A DNA stretch of 64,000 nucleotides from Streptomyces sp. cf386. GTDB taxonomy: Bacteria > Actinomycetota > Actinomycetes > Streptomycetales > Streptomycetaceae. Location of the stretch: contig NZ_FNHV01000032.1 of assembly GCF_900103585.1 (NCBI RefSeq), forward strand, positions 23,021-87,020. The letters run 5' to 3'. A program made the position numbers and the translations under genes. The first letter of the stretch is position 1. Every line of letters begins with the position of its first letter. The notes below the pieces were generated by a model. That model did no database searches. It worked only from the letters and a program-made list of their open reading frames with translations, and was not told where the DNA came from. Below, piece after piece: positions 41,807 to 49,730 of this stretch.

Positions 41807-43987
41807 TTGATCACCACCCCCGCATCCGACGGCCGTGCCGACACCCGCGCGCGAGGCTCCTCCGACGCACGCCTTCCCCGGGAGGAACCGTCCACATCGA
41901 CGACGGCGCCTACTCCCGGCGGGCAGGGACGTGGTTCCGAACCGGGCGGCAAACCGGTACCGGCAGCAGGTGCTCCCGCTTCGGCAGGTGCGTCTGTCCC
42001 GGCAGTTACACCTGCTCCCGCTTCGGCAGGTGCGTCCGCCCCGGCAGTCACACCCGCACGGCCAGGAACACCCGCCCAGGCGAGTGCACCGGCGCTGGAG
42101 GGACGCGCGTCGCAGGACCGCGGGTCGGCGCAGGGAGCTGCCGGTGCGCAGGAGTCGGTACGGGCGCCGATGCAGACAGGGGCCCCACACCCCGAGCAGC
42201 TGCACGATGGCACCGCCGACCTCTTGGAACATCCGGACCCGCACACAGCGGCCCAGGCCGCCGCCGTGGAGAACCTGCTCCGCTGCTGGGTACGTGAGAC
42301 CGGCATCCCGGATCCCGGCAACGGGATCCTCCGCCTCTCCCTGCCTGCCACTGGTACGGCCCTGTTGATCCCGGTCCGATACTGGTCCCCGACCGGATGG
42401 CACCGCTTCGGCATCCCCCGCCTCGTCGACGCGCCCGACCACTCCCCACCAATCGACGCCGTCACCCTCGCGGCGCTGCTCAGCCGGGAGACGCTCGAGG
42501 GAGCGGGTGCTGCCGCTGCCACCGAACTCGTCGCCCGGGTCGCCGACTCCGTCCAGCGAACCGTTACGTTCATCAGCGAGCGCCGGGACAGTCCCGCCAA
42601 AGGCTCCGACCTCTTCCTCACGGCCGAGCAGGCACTCATGCTCGGGCACCCGCTCCACCCGACTCCGAAGAGCCGCGAGGGTCTCTCCGAGGCCGAAGGG
42701 CGGTTGTACTCACCCGAGTTGCGCGGTTCCTTCCCTTTGCACTGGCTGGCTGTCGCTCCCTCCCTCCTCGCCACCGACTCGGCATGGACCGAGCGCGGCC
42801 GTGTCGTGCCCGCAGCCCAGCTCACCGCTCGTCTGGCCGGGCCGGGGTTGCCGTTGCCCGACGGGTACACGCCTCTGCCTCTGCATCCCTGGCAGTTGCG
42901 CGAGGTACGGCACCGTCCCCAGACCGTGGCCCTGCTCGATGCCGGACTGCTCCGGGACCTCGGCGCCCACGGCGCACCCTGGCATCCCACCTCCTCTGTC
43001 CGAACCGTCCACAGATCCGACGCCACAGCCATGCTCAAGCTGTCGCTGGGCCTGCGCATCACCAACTCCCGGCGGGAGAACCTCCGCAAGGAGCTGCACC
43101 GCGGTGTCGAGGTCCATCGACTCCTGCGCAGCGGCCTGTCGACGCAGTGGCGGGCCGCACACCCCGGGTTCGACGTCATTCGCGACCCGGCTTGGCTGGC
43201 CGTCGACGAGCCGAACGGTGATCCCGTGGCCGGCCTCGACGTGATGATCCGGCACAACCCGTTCAAGCCTGCCGACGATGTGTCCTGTGTAGCCGGACTC
43301 CTCTCGCCGCGACCTCAGGCACAGTCCGCCGCCGTCGCGAGTCGAGCCCAGTCGGACAGGCAACCGCTGCAGTCCCGTCTTGCCGACCTGATCACGCGTC
43401 TCGCCGCCCGCACAGGCCGCCCTCGCGGGGCCGTAGCCGCCGAGTGGTTCCTGCGCTACCTCGAACAGGTCGTCCGGCCAGTGCTGTGGCTGGACGCCGA
43501 GGCGGGCATCGCGCTGGAGGCACACCAGCAGAACACGCTGCTCCTGCTGGACGGCGACGGCTGGCCCTCGGGTGGCCGCTACCGCGACAACCAGGGCTAC
43601 TACTTCCGTGAGTCCCGGCACACGGATCTCGACGCCCGGCTGCCCGGCATCGGTGAGCACAGCGACACCTTCGTCTCGGACGAGGTCACCGACGAACGCT
43701 TCGCTTACTACCTCGCGATCAACAACGTGTTCGGCCTCATCGGAGCGTTCGGCTCCCAGCGTCTCGCCGACGAACAGTTGCTGCTCGCCGCCTTCCGCCG
43801 GTTCCTGGGCGACGTAGCCCTCGGTCCCGCCCGGCTGCGCACGTCACTGCCTGCCCACCTGCTCGACTCACCGGTTCTGCGCTGCAAGGCCAACCTGCTG
43901 ACCCGGTTGCACGGCCTTGATGAACTCGTCGGCCCGGTCGACACCCAGTCCGTCTACGTCACCATCGCCAACCCCCTTCATTCCTGA
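41807..43987 (+). CDS. IucA/IucC-family NRPS-independent siderophore synthetase
   Basis: A 726-residue ATP-dependent synthetase that condenses a carboxylate (citrate or succinyl type) with an amine or hydroxylamine. Motifs: LGHPLHPTPKSREGLSEAE, LHPWQLREV, TSSVRTVHRSD, LKLSLGLRITNSRRENLRKE and LEAHQQNTLL with RYRDNQGYYF. The first about 130 residues are Pro/Ala/Thr-rich and contain a 14-residue tandem repeat. I choose the TTG at 41807 because AAGAGGA lies six bases upstream and no ATG or GTG fits; the open frame extends much further upstream without family similarity. It follows the aminotransferase and precedes a GNAT acyltransferase. Confidence 0.88.
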   Translation: MITTPASDGRADTRARGSSDARLPREEPSTSTTAPTPGGQGRGSEPGGKPVPAAGAPASAGASVPAVTPAPASAGASAPAVTPARPGTPAQASAPALEGRASQDRGSAQGAAGAQESVRAPMQTGAPHPEQLHDGTADLLEHPDPHTAAQAAAVENLLRCWVRETGIPDPGNGILRLSLPATGTALLIPVRYWSPTGWHRFGIPRLVDAPDHSPPIDAVTLAALLSRETLEGAGAAAATELVARVADSVQRTVTFISERRDSPAKGSDLFLTAEQALMLGHPLHPTPKSREGLSEAEGRLYSPELRGSFPLHWLAVAPSLLATDSAWTERGRVVPAAQLTARLAGPGLPLPDGYTPLPLHPWQLREVRHRPQTVALLDAGLLRDLGAHGAPWHPTSSVRTVHRSDATAMLKLSLGLRITNSRRENLRKELHRGVEVHRLLRSGLSTQWRAAHPGFDVIRDPAWLAVDEPNGDPVAGLDVMIRHNPFKPADDVSCVAGLLSPRPQAQSAAVASRAQSDRQPLQSRLADLITRLAARTGRPRGAVAAEWFLRYLEQVVRPVLWLDAEAGIALEAHQQNTLLLLDGDGWPSGGRYRDNQGYYFRESRHTDLDARLPGIGEHSDTFVSDEVTDERFAYYLAINNVFGLIGAFGSQRLADEQLLLAAFRRFLGDVALGPARLRTSLPAHLLDSPVLRCKANLLTRLHGLDELVGPVDTQSVYVTIANPLHS
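41972..42055 (+). repeat. 42-bp in-frame tandem repeat in the synthetase N-terminus
   Basis: Two units (41972-42013 and 42014-42055) match at about 38 of 42 positions and encode APASAGASVPAVTP and APASAGASAPAVTP. It is a coding minisatellite in the disordered extension; unit number may vary between strains. Confidence 0.85.
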
Positions 43988-44120
43988 CCATTTCAATCCT
44001 GACCATCACCGTGCACCTCGTCAGCCAGTCACCTGGCCCTTCGACCGTGGTCGACCAATCCCGCTCGCCGTCTGTGTCCCTGACAATGCCCCTGGCTTCC
44101 GCCAACCCCCTTCATCCCTG
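43966..44120 (+). repeat. Short direct repeat around the synthetase/acetyltransferase junction
   Basis: CGCCAACCCCCTTCAT followed by (T/C)CCTG occurs at 43966-43986 (end of the synthetase gene) and again at 44100-44120, just before the acyltransferase ribosome site; 20 of 21 positions match and the offset is 134 bases. The sequence between is non-coding. Confidence 0.8.
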
Positions 44121-44160
44121 GGGAACATGACCCGCCCAGTCTCCTGAGAGGAGTGTCGCC

Positions 44161-44991
44161 GTGCCTCCCACTGACGCGAGTGTCAACGCCGGCACCGTCC
44201 CCATCCCCGTCACCGAGATCGGCATCGCCACGAGCCCGGGTACTCGTGAGAGGCTGATCACCAAGACCGCCGACGAGGGCGCGGACAGTGAGGACACGCT
44301 GGATCTGCGTTTGCCGGACGACTTCCTCGCGCTCTTCGCGGGGAGCACCGATGCGGACGGGGAGCGGAGCTGGGGCGGTGTCGGCGCGGCCGGACCAGCC
44401 TCCGTTCTCTCGATTGCCGAAGATCTGCTCGACCGCGTTGCCGACTGGGGCCCGATCAGCACACCGGCAGGAATGCTTCACCTGGTCCCCGTGCATGTTG
44501 AGCGAGACCTCCCGATCATCAGCCGGTGGATGAACGACCCTGCTGTCGCCGCGTTCTGGGGGCTCGGGGGACCCCAGGCAGCGGCTGAGGAGCATCTGCG
44601 CTCCCAGCTTCAGGGTGACGGCCGCAGCGTTCCGTGCCTGGGCATGCTCGAGGGCACGCCGATGAGCTATTGGGAGATCTACCGGGCCGACCTCGACCCG
44701 CTGGCCCGGCACTACCCGGCTCGGCCCCATGACACCGGGCTTCATCTCCTTATCGGTGCTGTCGGCGATCGCGGGAGAGGACTCGGTGGAACTCTGCTCC
44801 GAGCCGTCGCCGACCTGGTGCTGGACAGGCGGCCTGCCTGCGCTCGCGTCGTCGCCGAACCCGACATTCGCAACACTCCTTCCGTTGCCGCTTTCCTGAG
44901 CGCCGGCTTCCGGTTCTCCACCGAGATCGATCTGCCCGCCAAGCGGGCCGTCCTCATGGTCAGGGACCGGAGTCTGCGCCATCTGCTGTGA
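44161..44991 (+). CDS. GNAT-family siderophore acyltransferase (IucB/RhbD-like)
   Basis: A 276-residue protein. Residues from about 102 on match siderophore acyltransferases that acylate an N-hydroxylated amine: LHLVPVHVERDLPIISRWMN, FWGLGGPQ, PMSYWEIYRADLDPLARHY and the acetyl-CoA loop DRGRGLGGTLLRAVADLVL, ending AFLSAGFRFSTEIDLPAKRA. The first about 100 residues have no recognised domain. GTG 44161 follows AGAGGAG. It completes a three-gene set with the aminotransferase and the synthetase; no hydroxylase or decarboxylase gene is adjacent. Confidence 0.87.
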   Translation: MPPTDASVNAGTVPIPVTEIGIATSPGTRERLITKTADEGADSEDTLDLRLPDDFLALFAGSTDADGERSWGGVGAAGPASVLSIAEDLLDRVADWGPISTPAGMLHLVPVHVERDLPIISRWMNDPAVAAFWGLGGPQAAAEEHLRSQLQGDGRSVPCLGMLEGTPMSYWEIYRADLDPLARHYPARPHDTGLHLLIGAVGDRGRGLGGTLLRAVADLVLDRRPACARVVAEPDIRNTPSVAAFLSAGFRFSTEIDLPAKRAVLMVRDRSLRHLL

Positions 44992-45458
44992 CGCCAAGTC
45001 GTGGCGTCATCACTTTTGGTACACCGTTCGCGCGGATCCGGTTCCCACTCCCGACCGACCGATCCGAGATCCCGCCGAGCAGATAACAGGCCGGGCCATT
45101 TCCAGGCCGAGCCCCAGGCTGAGCAAATTCCAGGACAAGGCGATCTCCCAAGACCAGGTCGATTCCCTGAGACGCCTGACGAACAAGACCGGCCCGCCGT
45201 CCCGCGACAGCCGACCCTGTCCCGGCCCCGAATCGCCCAGGACACCTCCGAGCGGACCCTGACGGCGCCCGATCGTTCCCCGACGGCAGCCGAACCGACC
45301 TCGACCGCGCTCGAACCATCGCTGACCTCAACCGACCCGACCCTGCACGAACCCGAACCGAAACGATCCCCACGCGAGGAACCCCCGGTCTTGATCCTGC
45401 CCCTAGTCCCCACCGTGATCGCCTGCTTGTCAGTGCCGGGCCGTAGGGTGGTCGGGCT
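44992..45458. other. 467-base region without a supported gene
   Basis: An 8-bp hairpin overlaps the preceding stop (44989-44996 with 45002-45009) and is followed by CACTTTTGG, so it may terminate the siderophore-like operon. The rest is unusually rich in CGACC/CGAAC runs. An open frame of about 150 codons spans it on the plus strand (45001-45462), but its Pro/Thr/Arg-rich product has no homology that I recognise, and it runs into the next gene's start. I do not call it. Confidence 0.5.
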
Positions 45459-47459
45459 ATGACGAAGCCCTCACTCCCCGAACTCCTGCATGCTGCCGTC
45501 ACTGCCGTCGGCGGTACGGAGCGCCCCGGCCAGGTGACCATGGCCGAATCCGTCGCGGAGGCGATCGACGGCGGCTCCCATCTGCTGGTCCAGGCCGGCA
45601 CCGGCACCGGAAAGTCGCTGGGCTATCTCGTGCCCGCGCTCGCGCACGGGGAGCGCGTCGTCGTGGCGACGGCCACGCTGGCCCTGCAGCGCCAGCTCGT
45701 GGAGCGGGATCTGCCGCGCACCGTGGAGGCGCTGCACCCGCTGCTGCGCCGTCGCCCCGAGTTCGCGATGCTCAAGGGCAGATCCAACTATCTGTGTCTG
45801 CACCGCCTGCACGAGGGAGTCCCGCAGGACGAGGAGGAAGGCCTCTTCGACCAGTTCGAGGCGGCCGCACCCACCAGCAAACTGGGCCAGGACCTGCTGC
45901 GGATGCGCGACTGGGCGGACGAAACGGAGACGGGCGATCGCGACGGGCTGACGCCCGGTGTGTCCGACCGGGCCTGGGCCCAGGTATCGGTGTCGTCGCG
46001 GGAGTGCCTTGGCGCTTCGAAGTGCGCGTACGGGGCCGAATGCTTCGCCGAGATGGCCCGTGAGCGGGCCAAGCTGTCGGAGGTCGTCGTCACCAACCAC
46101 GCGCTGCTCGCAATCGACGCCATCGAGGGCGCACCGGTCCTCCCGCAGCACGAGGTCCTGATCGTCGACGAGGCGCACGAACTGGTCTCCCGAGTCACCG
46201 GAGTCGCCACCGGCGAACTCACTCCCGGCCAGGTCAACCGTGCGGTCCGCCGTGCCGCGAAGCTCGCCAACGAGAAGGCCGCCGACCAGCTCCAGACCGC
46301 CGCCGAGGGCTTCGAACGGCTGATGGAGCTGGCCCTGCCAGGCCGCCTGGAGGAGATCCCGGAGGACCTCGCCTACGCGCTCATGGCACTGCGCGACGCC
46401 TGCCGCACCGTCATCTCCGCGATCGGCGCCACTCGCGACAAGTCCGTGCAGGACGAGGACGCGGTCCGCAAGCAGGCGCTCGCCTCGGTCGAGACCGTGC
46501 ACGACGTGGCGGAGCGGATCACCAACGGCTCCGAGTGGGATGTCGTCTGGTACGAGCGCCACGACCGCTTCGGTGCGTCCCTGCGCGTGGCCCCCATGTC
46601 GGTGTCGGGACTCCTGCGGGAGAAGCTCTTCGCGGACCGCTCCGTCGTCCTGACCTCCGCGACCTTGAAGCTGGGCGGCGACTTCAACGGCGTCGGCGCG
46701 TCCCTCGGGCTCGCCCCCGAGGGGACGGAGGGCGACGACCTGCCGCAGTGGAAGGGTGTGGACGTCGGCTCGCCCTTCGAGTACCGCAAGCAGGGAATCC
46801 TGTACGTCGCCAAACACCTGTCACGTCCCGCGCGCGACGGCGACCGTGTCGACATGCTCGACGAGCTGACCGACCTGATCCAGGCGGCCGGCGGCCGCAC
46901 ACTCGGTCTGTTCTCCTCGATGCGGGCCGCCCAGCTGGCCGCGGAGGAACTTCGCTCCCGCATCCCCGAGTTCCCGATCCTCCTGCAGGGCGAGGAGACG
47001 CTCGGCGAGCTGATCAAGAACTTCGCGGCCGATCCGAAGACCTGCCTGTTCGGCACGCTGTCGCTCTGGCAGGGTGTCGACGTGCCCGGCGCCAGCTGTC
47101 AGCTGGTCGTCATGGACAAGATCCCGTTCCCTCGCCCGGACGACCCGCTGATGAGCGCCCGCCAGAAGGCGGTGGAGGACGGCGGGGGCAACGGCTTCAT
47201 GGCGGTCGCAGCCACCCACGCCGCGCTGCTCATGGCCCAGGGCGCCGGCCGCCTCGTACGGGCGTCGGGGGACCGCGGCGTCGTCGCCGTCCTGGATCAG
47301 CGGCTGGCCACGGCCCGGTACGGGAGCTATCTGAAGGCGTCACTGCCCGACTTCTGGTACACGACGGACCGTAACCAGGTCCGGAAGTCGCTGGCCGCGA
47401 TCGACGCGACGGCGAAGCAGGCCGAGGCGGATCAGGCCGAGGTCGACCAGTCACAGTGA
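45459..47459 (+). CDS. DinG/XPD-family ATP-dependent DNA helicase
   Basis: A 666-residue iron-sulfur superfamily 2 helicase, 5'-3' polarity in relatives, active on R-loops and damaged or stalled forks. Walker A is LVQAGTGTGKSLGYL (residues 46-60). The iron-sulfur Cys set appears as SNYLCLHRL, then SRECLGASKCAYGAECF. Motif II is LIVDEAHELVSR and motif VI includes LLMAQGAGRLVRASGDRG. ATG at 45459. No SOS box is visible upstream, unlike E. coli dinG. It converges with lexA through two terminators. Confidence 0.92.
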   Translation: MTKPSLPELLHAAVTAVGGTERPGQVTMAESVAEAIDGGSHLLVQAGTGTGKSLGYLVPALAHGERVVVATATLALQRQLVERDLPRTVEALHPLLRRRPEFAMLKGRSNYLCLHRLHEGVPQDEEEGLFDQFEAAAPTSKLGQDLLRMRDWADETETGDRDGLTPGVSDRAWAQVSVSSRECLGASKCAYGAECFAEMARERAKLSEVVVTNHALLAIDAIEGAPVLPQHEVLIVDEAHELVSRVTGVATGELTPGQVNRAVRRAAKLANEKAADQLQTAAEGFERLMELALPGRLEEIPEDLAYALMALRDACRTVISAIGATRDKSVQDEDAVRKQALASVETVHDVAERITNGSEWDVVWYERHDRFGASLRVAPMSVSGLLREKLFADRSVVLTSATLKLGGDFNGVGASLGLAPEGTEGDDLPQWKGVDVGSPFEYRKQGILYVAKHLSRPARDGDRVDMLDELTDLIQAAGGRTLGLFSSMRAAQLAAEELRSRIPEFPILLQGEETLGELIKNFAADPKTCLFGTLSLWQGVDVPGASCQLVVMDKIPFPRPDDPLMSARQKAVEDGGGNGFMAVAATHAALLMAQGAGRLVRASGDRGVVAVLDQRLATARYGSYLKASLPDFWYTTDRNQVRKSLAAIDATAKQAEADQAEVDQSQ

Positions 47460-47462
47460 TCG

Positions 47463-47500
47463 GGGGTGGCCCTGTCGTGTCGCCGTGACAGGGCCACCCC
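47463..47500 (+). terminator. Terminator after the DinG-type gene
   Basis: GGGGTGGCCCTGTC (47463-47476) pairs perfectly with GACAGGGCCACCCC (47487-47500) around a 10-base loop, four bases past the stop. Confidence 0.9.
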
Positions 47501-47579
47501 GATCCGGAATCCGTGGCCGTAGGACCCCGCACACACCAACGCGGCGCAGTCCACAGAGCGCCAGGCCCGAAACAGCACA

Positions 47580-47613
47580 GGGCCCCGGAACCGGCGCAGG
47601 GGTCCCGGGGCCC
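47580..47613 (-). terminator. Terminator after lexA
   Basis: GGGCCCCGG (47580-47588) pairs with CCGGGGCCC (47605-47613) around a 16-base loop, 41 bases past the lexA stop on the minus strand. Confidence 0.7.
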
Positions 47614-47653
47614 GGTCAGGGGGCGATGCCTTAGGCTCCGCCCGCCGCAGCCG

Positions 47654-48433
47654 TCACACGCGGCGCAGCACGGCCACCACCTTGCCCAGGATGGTCGCGT
47701 CGTCGCCGGGGATCGGCTCGTACGCCGAGTTGTGCGGGAGGAGCCACACGTGGCCGTCCTCGCGCTTGAAACGCTTGACCGTGGCCTCGCCGTCGAGCAT
47801 CGCGGCCACGATGTCGCCGTTCTCGGCGACCGGCTGGCGTCGGACCGTGACCCAGTCGCCGTCGCAGATCGCGGCCTCGATCATCGAGTCGCCGACGACC
47901 TTCAGCACGAACAGCTCGCCGTCGCCGACCAGCTGCCGGGGGAGAGGGAAGACGTCCTCGACCGACTCCTCGGCGAGAATCGGGCCACCGGCGGCGATAC
48001 GGCCGACCAGCGGGACGTACGACGCGGCGGGCTTGCCCGCGGTGTCCGTGGGCTGCACGGAGGCGGCCTGGTCGGAGCCGCGCACCTCGTACGCGCGCGG
48101 GCGGTGCGGGTCGCGGCGGAGGAAGCCCTTGCGTTCCAGTGCCATCAGCTGGTGTGCGACCGAGGACGTGCTGGACAGGCCGACCGCCTGGCCGATCTCC
48201 CGCATCGACGGCGGGTAACCCCGCCGCTGCACGGAATCCCTGATGACTTCGATCACTCGGCGCTGCCGGTCCGTGAGTCCCGAGCTGTCCGCCCGGATGC
48301 CCGGAGGTCGGCCAGGGAGGGAGCGCTTGTGTCCCTCGGGATTCATGGCTTCGTTCATCGCATGCACCGGCTCGAGTCGGCCCTGGGAGCGGTCCTGGGC
48401 AGTGATGGTGGCACTGTCTGCGGTGGTGGTCAC
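47654..48433 (-). CDS. lexA: SOS repressor LexA
   Basis: A 259-residue LexA. The DNA-binding winged helix spans about residues 52-118 (LTDRQRRVIEVIRDSVQRRG; SMREIGQAVGLSSTSSVAHQ). The peptidase domain keeps the self-cleavage bond Ala148-Gly149 in VGRIAAGGPILAEE, Ser183 in VVGDSM and Lys220 in EATVKRF. A 50-residue N-terminal extension is longer than in E. coli but usual in Streptomyces. GTG 48433 has GAGAGGGG upstream. A LexA-type box lies 60 bases upstream, so it is autoregulated; recA in this window is another target. Confidence 0.97.
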   Translation of the reverse strand: MTTTADSATITAQDRSQGRLEPVHAMNEAMNPEGHKRSLPGRPPGIRADSSGLTDRQRRVIEVIRDSVQRRGYPPSMREIGQAVGLSSTSSVAHQLMALERKGFLRRDPHRPRAYEVRGSDQAASVQPTDTAGKPAASYVPLVGRIAAGGPILAEESVEDVFPLPRQLVGDGELFVLKVVGDSMIEAAICDGDWVTVRRQPVAENGDIVAAMLDGEATVKRFKREDGHVWLLPHNSAYEPIPGDDATILGKVVAVLRRV

Positions 48434-48492
48434 GTCGGCCCCTCTCGATGGTCTCCCTGCTGCACAACGGTAGTTGCTTTCGAAAGGTTGCG

Positions 48493-48508
48493 CCAAACAC
48501 ACGTTCGA
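48493..48508. promoter_or_regulatory. SOS (LexA) box of lexA
   Basis: CCAAAC-ACAC-GTTCGA fits the actinobacterial consensus TCGAAC-N4-GTTCGA at 10 of 12 arm positions, counting ambiguous matches strictly as four plus six. It lies 60 bases before the lexA start codon and supports autoregulation. Confidence 0.8.
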
Positions 48509-48843
48509 GTGAAAAATCGCGAATCACCTGACGTGGGTATGTGTCTGGGTGTATGGCTAACGTGCTTCCCGGCGGGCAAAAGGGTCGATTGTTGTACTCT
48601 TCACCGTCGGTGTGCGACCTCGTGGGTTGTCGCCCCAGTCTGCCATCCGGCATCGGATCAACCGTGAAGTGACCCCCATCTGTGCGGGAGTCCCACGCGC
48701 CCTCCGTGTGGCGCTCACGGTATCTCCGTATGTGTCGCAGCGATACGGCCGTGCACGGATGGCCGCGGCGCGTCGGCGGGGTGGTACGGCATGTGCCTGT
48801 GCGCAAGCGACACGCGCGCGGGGCGTGCATGTATGAGCCAATC

Positions 48844-48857
48844 CCCACATCTAGTGG
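48844..48857 (+). promoter_or_regulatory. NrdR box 1
   Basis: CCCACATCTAGTGG resembles the NrdR box (ACACNATATNNTGTG type) and lies in a wider imperfect inverted repeat. Its centre is 31 bases, three helical turns, from box 2, the arrangement known for NrdR-regulated promoters. Confidence 0.72.
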
Positions 48858-48874
48858 TTGGATTGCAGCAGCAG

Positions 48875-48888
48875 CCCAGAAGTTGTGG
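48875..48888 (+). promoter_or_regulatory. NrdR box 2
   Basis: CCCAGAAGTTGTGG matches box 1 at 10 of 14 positions and lies 33 bases upstream of the TATGCT -10 candidate of nrdR, so NrdR bound to both boxes could repress nrdRJ. Confidence 0.68.
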
Positions 48889-48996
48889 TCCCCCCGGTCT
48901 TCGGACGCTCGGAGATCGCCTATGCTTGGGGCTGCTTCGAGGGGCCCATGAGGCCCAGCGAGGCTATTGAGTCTGCTGTGAGGAGGGTTGAGAGTT

Positions 48997-49566
48997 ATGC
49001 ACTGCCCCTTCTGCAGGCACCCCGACAGCCGTGTCGTCGACAGCCGTACGACCGACGACGGCACGTCGATCCGCAGGCGCCGCCAGTGTCCTGACTGCTC
49101 CCGTCGTTTCACGACCGTGGAGACTTGCTCGCTGATGGTGATCAAGCGGTCCGGCGTCACCGAGCCGTTCAGCCGCACCAAGGTCATCAACGGCGTGCGC
49201 AAGGCATGCCAGGGACGGCCTGTCACCGAGGACGCGCTCGCCCAGCTCGGCCAGCGGGTCGAGGAGGCGGTGCGGGCCACCGGAAGCGCCGAGCTGACCA
49301 CCCATGACGTGGGGCTGGCCATACTCGGCCCGTTGCAGGAGCTCGACCTCGTCGCCTATCTGCGATTCGCCTCCGTCTACCGGGCGTTCGACTCGCTCGA
49401 GGACTTCGAGGCCGCGATCGCGGAACTGAGGGAGGCGACAGGACGCCCCGCCGCGGACGACGACGACCGCGAAGGCGACGCAGAAGCTGTCGCGGGGGGC
49501 CGGGAAGACGATCGCGGGTCCGGCGGGGCTGCACAGGTCCCCGTGCCCGCCAACGCCGCCGACTGA
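48997..49566 (+). CDS. nrdR: Transcriptional repressor NrdR
   Basis: A 189-residue repressor of ribonucleotide reductase genes that senses ATP/dATP. The zinc ribbon is MHCPFCRHPDSRVVDSR with CPDCSRRFTT; the ATP-cone follows (VIKRSGVTEPFSRTKVINGV; RKACQGRPVTEDALAQLGQR). The C-terminal about 35 residues are acidic and Gly-rich, an extension common in Streptomyces. ATG 48997 follows GGAGGG by nine bases. It heads an operon with nrdJ, 164 bases downstream, behind two NrdR boxes, and is presumably autoregulated. Confidence 0.96.
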   Translation: MHCPFCRHPDSRVVDSRTTDDGTSIRRRRQCPDCSRRFTTVETCSLMVIKRSGVTEPFSRTKVINGVRKACQGRPVTEDALAQLGQRVEEAVRATGSAELTTHDVGLAILGPLQELDLVAYLRFASVYRAFDSLEDFEAAIAELREATGRPAADDDDREGDAEAVAGGREDDRGSGGAAQVPVPANAAD

Positions 49567-49730
49567 GGGAGGGTCGGTTCGGGTCCCAGGACTCCGGATC
49601 CGACCGACAGGCGGCGACACAAGACCTGCTGCGGGTGGCGATCAGAGGGTGCCCGCAGCACCAGACAGAACACGTGCCACAGGGAACATCGGGGCACTTC
49701 AGGGCGTTTTAGCCCGTACAGGGAGGCGGC

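Larger units (their letters stand above)
48509..48996. promoter_or_regulatory. lexA-nrdR intergenic region
   Basis: This 488-base region between divergent lexA and nrdR contains the paired NrdR boxes (48844-48888), a possible nrdR -10 element TATGCT (48921-48926) and a ribosome site GAGGAGGG before nrdR. The part 48509-48840 holds no gene that I can support; short open frames there are Arg/Ala-rich chance frames. Confidence 0.55.

Noticed and set aside
45001..45462. 153-codon frame before the DinG-type helicase
   Set aside because: Pro/Thr/Arg-rich composition, no ribosome site at the start and no recognisable family; left as an unassigned gap.
48612..48836. 74-codon frame in the lexA-nrdR gap
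   Set aside because: Arg/Ala-rich chance frame without a ribosome site or homology.
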